From Amyelois transitella (taxonomy: Eukaryota; Arthropoda; Insecta; Lepidoptera; Pyralidae), in assembly GCF_032362555.1 (NCBI RefSeq), contig NC_083518.1, positions 7,390,501 to 7,454,500 of the forward strand: a DNA stretch of 64,000 nt. The letters run 5' to 3'. Of this stretch, positions 1-11,600 are shown in pieces. The position numbers were made by a program, and so were the translations under genes. The first letter of the stretch is position 1; every line of letters starts with the position of its first letter. The notes beneath the pieces are model-generated. The model ran no database searches. It saw only the letters and a program-made list of their open reading frames with translations, and was not told where the DNA came from.

Positions 1-365
1 AAGAAATAACAGTTTCAGCATGCTCTTGTACATCGTACCATTCACGTCCATTGACGAGTAACTCATTGTAATCAGCATAGGTTATAATTTTACAATTAGG
101 CAAAGACATTTGGCAGAGGTTGTTCACATATATGAGAAATAAGGTAGGTCCTAGCACACTACCTTGGGGAACTCCATAATTCACAGACTTCTTTGCTTGT
201 GATTCCGTCTAAAATGACATAATGGAAACGGTTATTGAGATAACTTCGAAATATGTCCAGTGCAACCCCACTTATACACATACACTTAAGTTTATTAAGT
301 AGGATCAGAACAACTACAGTATCAAAAGCCTTAGTAAAGTCTAAATATATACCAATCTTTTTCTT
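1..365 (-). pseudogene. Reverse transcriptase relic of a non-LTR retrotransposon (partial)
   Basis: Translating the minus strand gives recognisable reverse transcriptase pieces. Near 340-300 is a palm motif A-like stretch (LDFTKAFDTV). Near 175-60 is the motif PQGSVLGPTLFLIYVNNLC, followed by TYADY where an active enzyme has YADD. The order is that of a Jockey/CR1-type enzyme. The frame is broken around 185-210 and the second catalytic Asp is lost, so this is a dead fragment. It runs off the left edge of the window, so the element's full extent is unknown. Confidence 0.8.
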
Positions 366-576
366 TTTTTCAGTTTACTATCATCCTGTATAGATCTATA
401 TTAAGAAATATTGTCTTTGTCACCACTCCCGAATATGGGTTGAACAATGGCTTTCTTACATAAATACACTAGGGAAAACTCCTGAAACAAGTGCCAAATT
501 AAAAATGTGATTCAAAATAATAAGTGAATAATATTTACACGATTTTATTATTAGCCAAGATGATTTATTACACCTA

Positions 577-655
577 CATGCATTAAATCACGCGTTTCCT
601 GGGAGGGGTAGGCACAGACCACATCTTTCCCCTTGCCACAATCCCTTCATAGATG
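577..655 (-). repeat. RTE-type LINE 3'-end fragment
   Basis: The block containing 'ggaggggtaggcacagacc' is a diverged copy of the 3' end of the RTE-type element at 56,412-58,917 and lies in the same orientation. Only the last roughly 80 bp of the element are present. Confidence 0.7.
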
Positions 656-1560
656 GAAGGTCCTATTATCTATTACAGATACAGTCAACACCTATCAAAA
701 TGGAATGAAGTACAAGAAACTACACCATCATAGATAACGGTAGGGTCTTAAGACTCGTGCAGAGGTACTTACTTACCACTCAACTCTGAGACAGCTATGT
801 GGAAGGTAATAGACATGGCTGTTGAGTTTGAACACACAAGATGCATTGTGTTCATGGACCGAATCTCTGCAGACTATATATGAAATATGTAAGTCCATGA
901 ATTTTCGTATCTTTAGCGGATTATGCACCGATACCTTCAAGTTACTTGAAGATAGTGTTGCTTTAGAAGAAGTGGACTCAGTTGAATACAGTGGGGATGT
1001 GGAAGTGGGCGAGTAGGATCTTATTATGATCTCAAGACAGCAAGTGGTTTGAAAACAGAAGAACTGTCTATAAGAGAGGTAGTGACAACATACCTGAATG
1101 TCTTGACAAAGATGAAAATGTAGTGCTCCAATCAGAGACCAAACAATTATTGATTCTATTGGGCAGAGATAGTGAAAAATGATGAAATATCTAGTTCTTT
1201 GTATAAATAAATGGAATAGGTACTAAAGATTTTAATTACTTTTATTCATCTTTTACACGTCAGGCCTTTATTTGTTAGCGGACAGACAAATACTGGGGTT
1301 TATATTAAATAAAACTAATCAATGGACATTTCAGTGGGCCATTTTAAAAAGGTATCTTTTCCATAGGGGCCTTCGGACTGTAAGTAGGCTCTGAATAAAA
1401 GGTATAAGGCCCAAAATGGTTTCCTTAAAAATTTATTGACATTTGAAGTATAAACCCCTTTTTTTAGATAGGTAATCAAATAAATTACGATCGATATATG
1501 GACATAATATATTTATTGAGATGAGAGAAGAAAAACATTTATTCTGCTTTTGTTAGTAAT
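656..1560. other. Intergenic stretch without a recognisable gene
   Basis: This is the 3' flank beyond Rpn2. A 64-codon frame at 822-1,016 (plus) matches nothing I recognise, has no visible splice partners and is probably chance or a repeat relic. I see no RNA gene or regulatory site here that I can support. Confidence 0.4.
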
Positions 1561-1623
1561 TCAATGTACTTTAACATTTTACGTTCTAGTTATCATAACT
1601 TGTTCAATACATTTTATATTATG

Positions 1624-1629
1624 TTTATT
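1624..1629 (-). promoter_or_regulatory. Polyadenylation signal of Rpn2
   Basis: AATAAA on the minus strand, about 47 bp beyond the Rpn2 stop codon. Distance and orientation suit cleavage shortly afterwards. Further minus-strand AATAAA motifs occur lower down and could be alternatives. Confidence 0.5.
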
Positions 1630-1675
1630 TTCTATAGATAAGAATACATGAATAACTTTAGCCAAAAAGACTATA

Positions 1676-4600
1676 TCAATCATCCAAGTATTCGAAAGGC
1701 TCTGGTGGCTCAGGTTCTTTTTCTTCCTCTGTCTTGGGTCCAAAGGCTGCAACAGGCTCAACAAGTACTTGCTCGATATCTCCAGAGTGGTTCAACATTA
1801 CAATTCCACCAATCGTAATGTCTTTCAATGGTGTAAATCCTGAACCTTCCACAATAGTGAGCCCCTTCAGTTGCTGTCTCATTACTCGAGCTGGATTATT
1901 CAAAATTTCAAATGTTGGTTCAGGTTCCTTCTTTTCCTTTGTTTCTTTCTCATCTCCATCTTTTTCCTCCTTCTTCCCATCTTTAGATGAGCCTGAATCT
2001 TTTTCTGTCTTGCCATGAACTGTAATATTTGGGTTTGGGGATTTTGATGGCTTTTTTTCGTCCTCATCTACGTCCATTTTAGAAGTTGAAGATGAGGAAG
2101 CGCTGCCAGTCGACCCTTCAGTACCGTGAGCGCGCCTGCGAGCTCTTGCTGCGGCAATGCTCAACACTGCAGTAGTAACTCGTTCTCTTTCTTCACGCTT
2201 CTTCTCTTCCAGAGGGGCAGGATAAGCATACAGAGAAGGTTTGGCATTAGACTTGAAATCTAGCTGAGGCATTTTCAAGTCAGAGTTGAGAGCAATCAAG
2301 CAGGTAGGAGTAAAGGCCAAAGACAGGCAGTGGGCGAGAGGGAACCAGTACCAGTATTGAGTGAATACTAGCATGCCCACAACAGCTAACATGTTCATGT
2401 GGCCAGTTCTATTCTGAAGAGAAACCGTAACATTACGCCCACCAGCATCAATAATGCCTTGAGCTAAAATGGCTCCGAATTTTGCCATCACATCTTCGTG
2501 CTTGTTTGAGATAACTTGAGCATACAGTTGACGGAAATATGTAACTTTAGGGCACAATGTTTCAGTTTGTTGTATAAGAATCATAGCTGAAGCAATCAAT
2601 GCACCCTGCCTCACGAAATTGACAGGGTCAAATTTGACCATTGGTTCTAGGAGGCCAATTGCCTCACGATTTCCTGTGCCAGCACAAGCAATTCCCAGTG
2701 CCATTGCTGCTCCATAGCGTACATGAGGATTGTAAGATTCCGCCAAAAGTGAAACTACTGAAGGACATTGTTCTGGTGTCCTGAAGAGTAAGAAACCAAG
2801 AGCAGTTACAGCTGCACGACGAACATCATCATTAACATCAGATACAGCAACATGAAGAAGTGTACGTATTGAATCATTGTTTCCAGTTCCACAGTAAGCA
2901 GTTGCTATGGTATAGCAACCTGCACGCCGCAAAAGTGGATCTTTGTCTCTTAACAATTGCTGGACTAAAGCATCAGCTTCTTCAAGTCTTCCATACATAG
3001 TGAAGGCTATGCCTACTGCCAAACCTCTGAGGATCTTCTCATGTTGAGTTTCCTGTGCATATGCAACCATATCTTCAATGGCTGCAGCATGTCTCGAGCC
3101 TAACATGACCATACCCATGGCAATTCCTGCAGCCTCGCCTGTAACTGCATCATCTTGATAGAGATTAAACTTGAGTTGTTCATAAACATCTTGGCGATGA
3201 GTGCCCATAGCAGCTAAACCCAAGCCAAGGCAGCCACCATGGCGAACCATTTCATTTTGGGCATCTTTTAATTGAGTTAAAAGGTAATCAATGATATTCG
3301 CACCATGGTTAGCATGGATTAATCCAAGAGCATATAAACCACCACCTTCAGAGTAGCCAGATGAGGGACCAGCTTCTTTAGGGAGATAAGATTGCATGAG
3401 GGCTAAGGATTCATTCTCATGACCTCTGTGTATGACTCCAAGTGATGCTGTCACAGTTAGTTTAGCCCAGTTGGTGGCCCGAGCCAACCACTCAAGATTG
3501 TCTCTCAGGAACTGATCACTTGTTGTTCCAGCGTGCATAAAAGCATTAGCTATAACCGTGGCTGTATGACAAATGGATACTCTGATGGCATCCTTAGTGT
3601 TCTTCAGTATAAGCATGTCAGCATGATTTGATCTTATTAAGAATTGTAATTGTAATCCGATGGAGACATCTCCACCTAAAATTGAGATTAATTTTTCTAC
3701 CCTTCTCTGATGTTCTTTTTCTTCGTCATTCAGGCTATCAATGTTCCTTTCTGAACTTTTGGCTTCTTCAGCAGGTGTTTCAACTTCCATAGCTGCTTCT
3801 GGGAATGGTCCACCTTGTGGTTGTGGCTTTCCACCAAGGGCACTAGGGATGGGGGCAGTTGTCCTCAAAGCTTGTAGAACTCTGCCAAGAAATTGTTGCG
3901 TAGCTGAGTCATATAAGTCAAAGGCTATTTGATAGGCCATAAGAACAGACTCTTGTGGACCTGATGTAAGTTTGTCTAATATTTCAGCCACTGATAGAGG
4001 GTCTTCCAGGAAGATTAGACACTGACACATGTTGACATAGTCCGGGATGTTGAGACCTCTGTACAGACCCACTAGGGACCGGAGGACGGTACTACGGAAT
4101 CCCCTGTTTTGGAGGAGACTCATTGCCACTGTGAAAGCATACTGAAGCATACCTGCAAACAAGAAGATATAAAATTTAATTTACATTTTTGTTGTTGGCA
4201 ATGCGGACGAATTGGTGTAAATATGCTGCTATCAAAAAAACCTAACATTAGTAGGTAAATCAAGGAATGTGTCATGCCAAACAATATTTACATTAGAATA
4301 GAATAGATTTATTTTCAAAATTGGATACAAGGTATCACTTATTGATGTCACATCACTTAAATCTAATTAAACTACTACTGCTTCCAAAGTGCATGTGTAG
4401 AAGAAGCGGCGGAACAAACTACACTGCAGCATTTTTACCATATGTCAATTTACAAATATAGATCTCTTAAAACTTAATCTTGGATGAATGCACTCTACAT
4501 TAAAAAACATTTATTATGTTACAATACTGAGTAATGTATTTTCAGATCTATGTAAAGAACAAAGGGTTTAAGTTATAATTACCAGCAACATCATCAGATT

Positions 4601-5102
4601 TCATGATAGACTGCTCAAAGATGTCCATCCGGCGGGTTTCCAGCGCTAACCCTAGCGCCTGTCGATACTGCCCATCGTCCAGGCACCTCTGGAACATCCT
4701 ATTCACTATAGCCTCCAATCGAGGGTCAATGGCCTCCCCAGAACTATCCACGAACAATGCCTTCCTCTTCTGGGTATAGAAATCAATAGCTTTTGCAATA
4801 GTTGTGTCCACATATTCGTTTCGTGCATTTACGTCGAACAAATCGCCAGCTCCCAATGCGTACGTCAACGAATCCTCAAACGCACCTAAGTGGTAATAAA
4901 CTTTACTAGCGACCAACGCTGCCAGCTGATGCTGTGTAAACACTTTATCTTCGTGCAAGATCTCGATCTTCTCAATGGACTCTGATATTTCTGGCCAAAA
5001 TTCGTCAACGATGTTATCCAACCTCTTTAAAGCGAACTCCTTTACTTCGGACATGGGTTCGTCGAGCAGGGATATTATCCCTGCTGCCGATGTGATATTC
5101 AT
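1676..5102 (-). CDS. Rpn2: 26S proteasome regulatory subunit Rpn2 (PSMD1)
   Basis: Large scaffold subunit of the 19S regulatory particle base, acting in ubiquitin-dependent protein breakdown. Two coding exons: 5,102-4,583 and 4,152-1,676, joined in phase 1 across a 430-bp intron, giving 998 residues, close to animal Rpn2 length. The start is Met at 5,102 because [16 protein letters not shown] matches the family N-terminus; an in-frame start 11 codons upstream is not conserved. Residues about 1-170 form the N-terminal helical domain (ETRRMDIFE at its end). The middle carries the Ala/Gly-rich proteasome/cyclosome (PC) repeats that form the toroid (for example [27 protein letters not shown]). 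A Lys/Glu-rich low-complexity segment follows. The last residues, PEPFEYLDD, match the tail that binds the ubiquitin receptor Rpn13. No break is seen. Confidence 0.97.
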
Positions 5103-5621
5103 TTTATATTTTTTCACTTTACAAACTGCAATCAATTAATTAACAAGACTAAATTCATGAAAATAATGAAAATCCAAATGAATGCAATGATTTGACAAAA
5201 ACACTTTTCGACTTTTCATTCGATTGATAAGTCTTTTGTCTATGGTAGACGAAAGACAAGACTTAGTTTATTGTAACTGTGTTGCCATATTTCAGATTAA
5301 AAAAAGAAATTAGGTATTACAAGAAAGTCACGAGTAATATGGGAATTGATTGAAGCAGAATATGTGTAACCTGTTTTTAAAAAGGTACCTTGGTATTGAA
5401 CCTGTTCAACTAAAGGAGCCCAAAATGTTACACAAATTTTGATGATTATTGTTGGACATTGGATTGGATATGAATGATAGTAACACTGAAAACATAACTT
5501 ATTGCGTTGTCAATTTACTATCAATGTCAAATTAACAACAGTCAAACGTAAGCACTTGGAAACATCTGTGCTGTAATATAGAAATTAGTTAAATTATTAC
5601 AAAATTGCCTCCTAAACCAAG
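5103..5621. promoter_or_regulatory. Divergent promoter region between Rpn2 and SRP receptor alpha
   Basis: Only 519 bp separate the two start codons of two constitutively needed genes read in opposite directions. The region must hold both 5' UTRs and both core promoters. No convincing TATA box is visible on either side. Shared control is an inference from spacing alone. Confidence 0.6.
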
Positions 5622-8600
5622 ATGCTAGATTTATTCAGCATTTTCAGTAAAGGTGGGATTGTACTATGGTGTTTCCAAAGCACCAGTGATATTTTTACGC
5701 CTTCTGTTAACGCTTTAATCCGTAGTGTTATTTTGCAGGTGAGTTGATTTATCATTCTGAAGCCTTTTACGGCCTTGAATTAACGTAATTAGCGATTGTA
5801 GAACACGTGTATACTGTTATATTTATTTAAACTTACTTTTACTACTTTGTTTATGTTGTAAAATGTTTTACTCAACTTTGAATTTTCCAATACAAAAACT
5901 TTGTTTTAGGAGCGAACAGGGAACAATACTTTCAACCACAATGCTCTAACGCTGCAGTACAAGCTCGACAATGAGTTTGAACTGGTTTTTGTGGTGGCAT
6001 ATCAGCGTATACTTCAATTGTCATACGTGGATAAGTTCCTTAATGACATCCATCTGGAATTTAGAGATAAGTACAAAAATGAGTTGCAGGGAGCGCAGCA
6101 TATCATGGACTTTGACTTCAAGACAACATTTGACAAGATTCTCAAAGGATGTGAAGTATGGGGTAAGTGAATCTTTGACTCTCTTGCTGTGCTTTTATGT
6201 AATATTTAGCTAGGAATTTCTGAAATCCTTACAAATTGTCTAAGAGAGTAAGGCCAAGGTAGTCTAGTGACATTTAAATACCACATTATTCCCTTACCCC
6301 TAATCTTGCTACCAAATTTAAGGCCAAACATGATATTTCAATGTTTAAAGAATTGGAGGATTATTTTCATAAATCAAACTAAATTATGATGTTTATTTTA
6401 CAGCTAAGTCACAAGCTAAGATTCCAAAACAAATGAGAACATTTGAAGATTCCCAGAAGTCCAAAAAGACTGTTGCTTCAATGATTGAGCGTAAGGGAGA
6501 AGAAAAGAGTAAAAAGTCAGGTCAGTACCACATAAATTTTTTTTTTTATTCCATAAATAACATCCTTACTGTATCCCATAAAATTTTCAAATGAGTTTCT
6601 TTTTTTTTACCCTGTTAAGTTTAAACCCTTTTTTATCAGTCTCATTGGAACTTTGTGTAGAGAAGAAACATGTGGTAAAGAAATATGAAAACAGGAATTA
6701 ATAAGGATTAAGGATAGAAACAAATAAAGAAATAATAACCAAATTCAATTTTTAATTTGCAGTAAAAATAGTTGAAACAAAGATCAATAGTAATGGGAAA
6801 GTTGAGGAGTCCCCAGAGACAGATGAAGATGTGATAGCTGCCAACCGTGCCAAGTTAGCGCAGAAGCTTGCATCCAAGAATAAGAAGGAAACTAAGTAAG
6901 TTATTGTTAGTGCTATTGTGTGTGGTGGCAATTGAGTTCATGAAAATTTTAATATCATAAATTGAGATGATGAATTCACCACTGTGACGACTTTTGGTTT
7001 TTTATTTAATAATAAAATAATATATAATAAAAACAAAATTCACTTTTTTAACAAAAATTAAAGTTCAGTTTCATATTAATATTTTTTTTTATTGGAAGTA
7101 TACATCGTAATAAGTGTTTGAATCGGTAAGGAGCCTGATTAAAATGTGTGATGCACAGAATGGTTCAAATACCACCAACAAAAACAAGTTCAATTAAATG
7201 ATATAGAATAATGATATGAAAATCAGTATAGCAATGACAGTAATACAAACAGACTTGCATGGTTTTCATATTACTACTATAAACTACTTGGATGAAGTAT
7301 GAATCACTATGCTGGCCTTGGTAATTAGCTTAGCTTTAATTAGAAATGTAAGTAAGTAAGTAAATGCTTTATTGTTCACTAAAGGAGTACATTACAAATA
7401 AAAACAGTACAGTACAAAGGCGGGCTTATCCCTAAGTGGGATCTCTTCCAGCCAACCTGACAGTAAGAGGATCATAAACAAAATTGAGGCAAGGGTGAAC
7501 AACGGTGCTTTTACTAGAATTATCCTTAAGACACAACAATTATATACGTAAAATACAAATAAATAAATAAAGAAAATATATAAACATGTATATATTCTAA
7601 ATTAACTTCAAAACCAGTTCAAGACTCGAGAAAGAATTTATTAAGCTTATTTTTGAAGGAATTAGAAGAAGGGGACAATTTTATAAGAAGGGGCAGTTTA
7701 TTCCAAAGGCGAGCAGCCAACACGGAAAAGGACTTACCGTAGGTTTGAGAATGGTAGTCAGGAATCTGTAAAAGGAGGGTATTACAGGAACGAAGGCGTG
7801 GATCATGGATGCGAAAAGTGAATTTTTCTGACAGATATTTAGGGAAAAGGGGATTAAAAAGAACACTGTACAAAAAGGAGACAATATGTAAGTTACCACG
7901 TGATCTCATAGATAACCAGTTCAAACGTGAGCGGAACTCCGATATGTGGTCAAATTTCTGAAGACCAAAAACAAAACGAATGCACATATTCTGTATCCGC
8001 TCAAGCTTATTTAACAGTTCCTCAGTCAGGTATCGTATATCGATACGCAACATCAGCGTAATCGAGAACAGGGAGGAGCAATGAACGAGCCAAAAGCGGT
8101 TTAGTATCAGAAGGTAGGAACTGTTGCAATCGCCTCAGAGAATGCAAGGAGATAAAAGTTTTCCGGCTAAGTTCATTGATTTGAGGGGACCAAGAAAGAG
8201 TTTCGTCAATGATTATTCCCAAATTTTTGACTTTGGAAGCAAGAGGTATAGTGTCATTGCCTAAAACAACTTTGGGAAACACCAATGACTTAAATTTAGA
8301 GATAAAGTGAGGACTACCTATAACAATGGCCTGAGACTTGGCCGCATTGATCAATAAACCAAAGGATTTGGCCCATTCAGCAATACGAGCCAAATCGGAG
8401 TTGATAACACTGATCGCATGGTTGAAATTATTCAGTGTAGCAGCTGTATAAATTTGGAGGTCGTCCGCATAAAGGTGGAATGAGGAAGACAGCGAAGAAG
8501 TGATTCCATCAATGAATAAAGAAAAAAGAATTGGCGAAAGTATGCCACCTTGAGGGACACCAGCATCCAAACTACACCAATCAGAACGATTGTCATCAAC

Positions 8601-11600
8601 CTTGACCAACTGACGCCGCCCAGTAAGATAAGAACGAAACCAGGCCAGGGTAGAAGAGGAGAAGTTAAGACTGTACATTATTGCAAGAAGAATCTCGAAA
8701 TCGACTGAGTTAAATGCATTAGAAAAATCAAGTAAAACAAGCAGCGTAAGATTTTTGTTTTCTATGTTAAGACGAATGTCATCAGTGATTTTAACAAGTG
8801 CTGTTGTTGTGCTGTGACCAACCCGAAAGCCAGACTGGAAGGGACTCAAAATATTATACTTAGCCAGATGGTTAGAAAGACATTTATGAACATGTTGTTC
8901 TAAAATTTTGGATAGAAGAGGAAGTATGGAAATTGGACGAAAGTGGGAGTAAGCAGTAGGGTTGGATATTTTAGGAAGAGGAACAACAAGCCCTAACTTC
9001 CAGGCACTAGGAAACACCCCTGAGGACAAAGAGCTGTTGATAATATTAGCAATTACAGGAGAAACAAAGTCTGCTATGGGTTTAATCATGTCTAAGGAAA
9101 TATTGTCATTGCCCACAGCCTTTGAATTAATAGAATTTATGATTTTTTGTACTTCATCAGATGTAATCGATTCAAAGACGAACGGGAAAATGTCAGTAGA
9201 AACATTACTGTGAAGTCTAGCTAGAGTTGCATGTTTTGAATTAGGTGAAGTACAAACTGGCGAGGTAGAGAAGTGTAAGTTCAACTCATTTAGATTGAAC
9301 TGAAAATCTGTACCAAATCTCTGTTTGCCGCTCCCCAGCCCTTTAAGAAATTTCCAAAGTTTGTTGGGTGGGCAATTATCAATATTATCGTGAATATGTT
9401 TCCGCCTAGCATCACGACACTTGCGGTTGCACAGATTACGAAGAGAAACATAAGTATTATGATTGAAGGTAGAAGGACAATGACGTAGCCTCAGTTTTGC
9501 TTTGTCTCTCTTCGCCATAAGTTGTTGGATTTCCGGGCAGAGCCAAGGAGCAGGAAGGTGCTTAACACGAACAGGATGAAGAGGGGCGTGTTTATCATAA
9601 ATAGATAAAATAAAGGAGTTGAAAGCAGCCACTTTTTGATCAACCTCATCCAGGTTCAGAATAAATGTAATGTTTTTCTGTCCAGGAAGTCGCCAAAAGT
9701 GACGAAGTCGCCTGTGGCGGAGGAGCGCGTGAAGCAGCCGCGCGTGTGGGCGCTGGGCGGCGGCGCGCGCGACCTGCCCGCGCTGGACTTCAGCACCGAC
9801 CGGCCCGAGGACGCCGACCACCGGATCAACGCCGACACACAGGTTGGAGTTCGTTTTCAAATGTAATTAATAAACAAAAAGGTTAAAATTGGTGTTAAGA
9901 AAAAATTTTTGAGTGATACTCCTTGATGACAAGAGAGTTATTTGTTTTCTTTTATCATATTTACATTTCTTTATTTTTTAAGAAAGAAAACAGACAAGCA
10001 ATGTTTATTTTATATGAACGATGAACGAAGATATATGTAGGTATGGTCAGGGGTACTGAAATGTGACCACCTTATGGTGTTTATATGCAGAGGTGGTCAC
10101 AAACACTCATCAAATTATCATCATTCCTGATCCCTTAGATGTTATTCTTGCTATGATTGTTAAGATAAGAGCATACTTACCTTACATCATTTATGGTCAT
10201 GACTTTATCTATTTATATTTTGTGTCTATTATCAATTTGACTCTGGGCAAGATTAAATGAAAACAACGGCCAAGTGCTAGTCGTACTCGCGGATCGGTCG
10301 TCTATGACAGACAGGCAGTGAAGTGCTTTTACCTTTAAGATACAGACCCTAAAGTCAATAATTATTGTCAATTGTCAAATGACCATGTTTTGTTTCAGTT
10401 GGTCGGGCAAATGACCGGCGCTATCCGCGACCTAGAGGTGGAATCCGAGGAGAGCAGCGAAGACGAGGAGTACGACGCCAAGCCCAGCCCCAAGAAGTCG
10501 GGGGGCATGTTCAGCATTTTCAAGGGTGCGTCATTTTGAACTGAGACTAGCTTGTTAAGTGCAACTCAACCCTGTTGAACTTACATATAATCACGTCTAT
10601 ATCTCTTGCGGGGACGACAGTGCCAACAGTCTTGAAAAACATTATAAGCCACATTCAGTTGTTTGGCTTAATAATAAAATTGAGATTCAAATAGTGATAG
10701 GTTGCTAGCCCATTGCTTAAAAGAATAATCCAAAGTTAACAAGCCCATTCCTTAGTCGCCTTTTAGGACATCCATCGGAAAGAGATGGTGTGGTCCTATT
10801 CTTATTTCTATTGGTGCCGGAAAACACACGGCAATAATGGCCCAATTAACTTAAATTACTGTTTTTTCTATTTCGTCAAAATCGGTCCAGCATAATTTGC
10901 ATTTAAACAGTCTCAGGACACCTTAGAGCATTGGCCATTCACAGTATTTTTTTTTAATTCTGGCTAAATTGATTCAGAAGAAACATATTCACACTTATTC
11001 AAAAGACACCTGTGAAATAGTCCTTTGCAAAAGTATGGCAGGTTCATTTGACTTAAAAAACAACAACAAAAATGTGGTCATAATATTTTATTTATAACAT
11101 TTTTAGGTCTAGTCGGGTCCAAGGCCCTGACTGAGGAAAGCATGCGTCCAGTTCTAGACAAGATGCGTGATCACCTGATCGCTAAGAATGTCGCCGCTGA
11201 CATCGCCAACAAGTTGTGCGACTCGGTGGCCAGCAAGTTGGAAGGAAAGGTTTGTAATATCTTTATTGCACAGTTACAAGAAATAGTACATACATACATA
11301 CATAAAATCACGCCTCTTTCCCGGAGGGGTAGGCAGAGACTACCTCTTTCCACTTGCCACGATCTCTCCATACTTCCTTCGGTTTCGGGTACATTACATT
11401 AGTAGTTAAATAGTACATAGTTGACAAAAAAACATCAGTTGCAATGGCGAAGTTATCTCGTGCTGCAATCTTTTCCAGTTAGTTTAAGGTACTAAAGTTA
11501 TGTCGTTTGAAATACACAAAGTATGTATGGGAGCGATGATTCGGGGTCGACCGTCACAAAAGGAAGATCGATATAATATGCGATGTTTATCTATATAAGT

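Noticed and set aside
822-1016. 64-codon plus-strand frame near the left end
   Set aside because: No homology that I recognise and no splice partners. It might be a repeat relic but cannot be supported.
9663-9860. N-terminal extension of the LINE frame into a GC-rich stretch
   Set aside because: It is the antisense of SRP receptor exon 5, not element sequence. The open frame reflects base composition.
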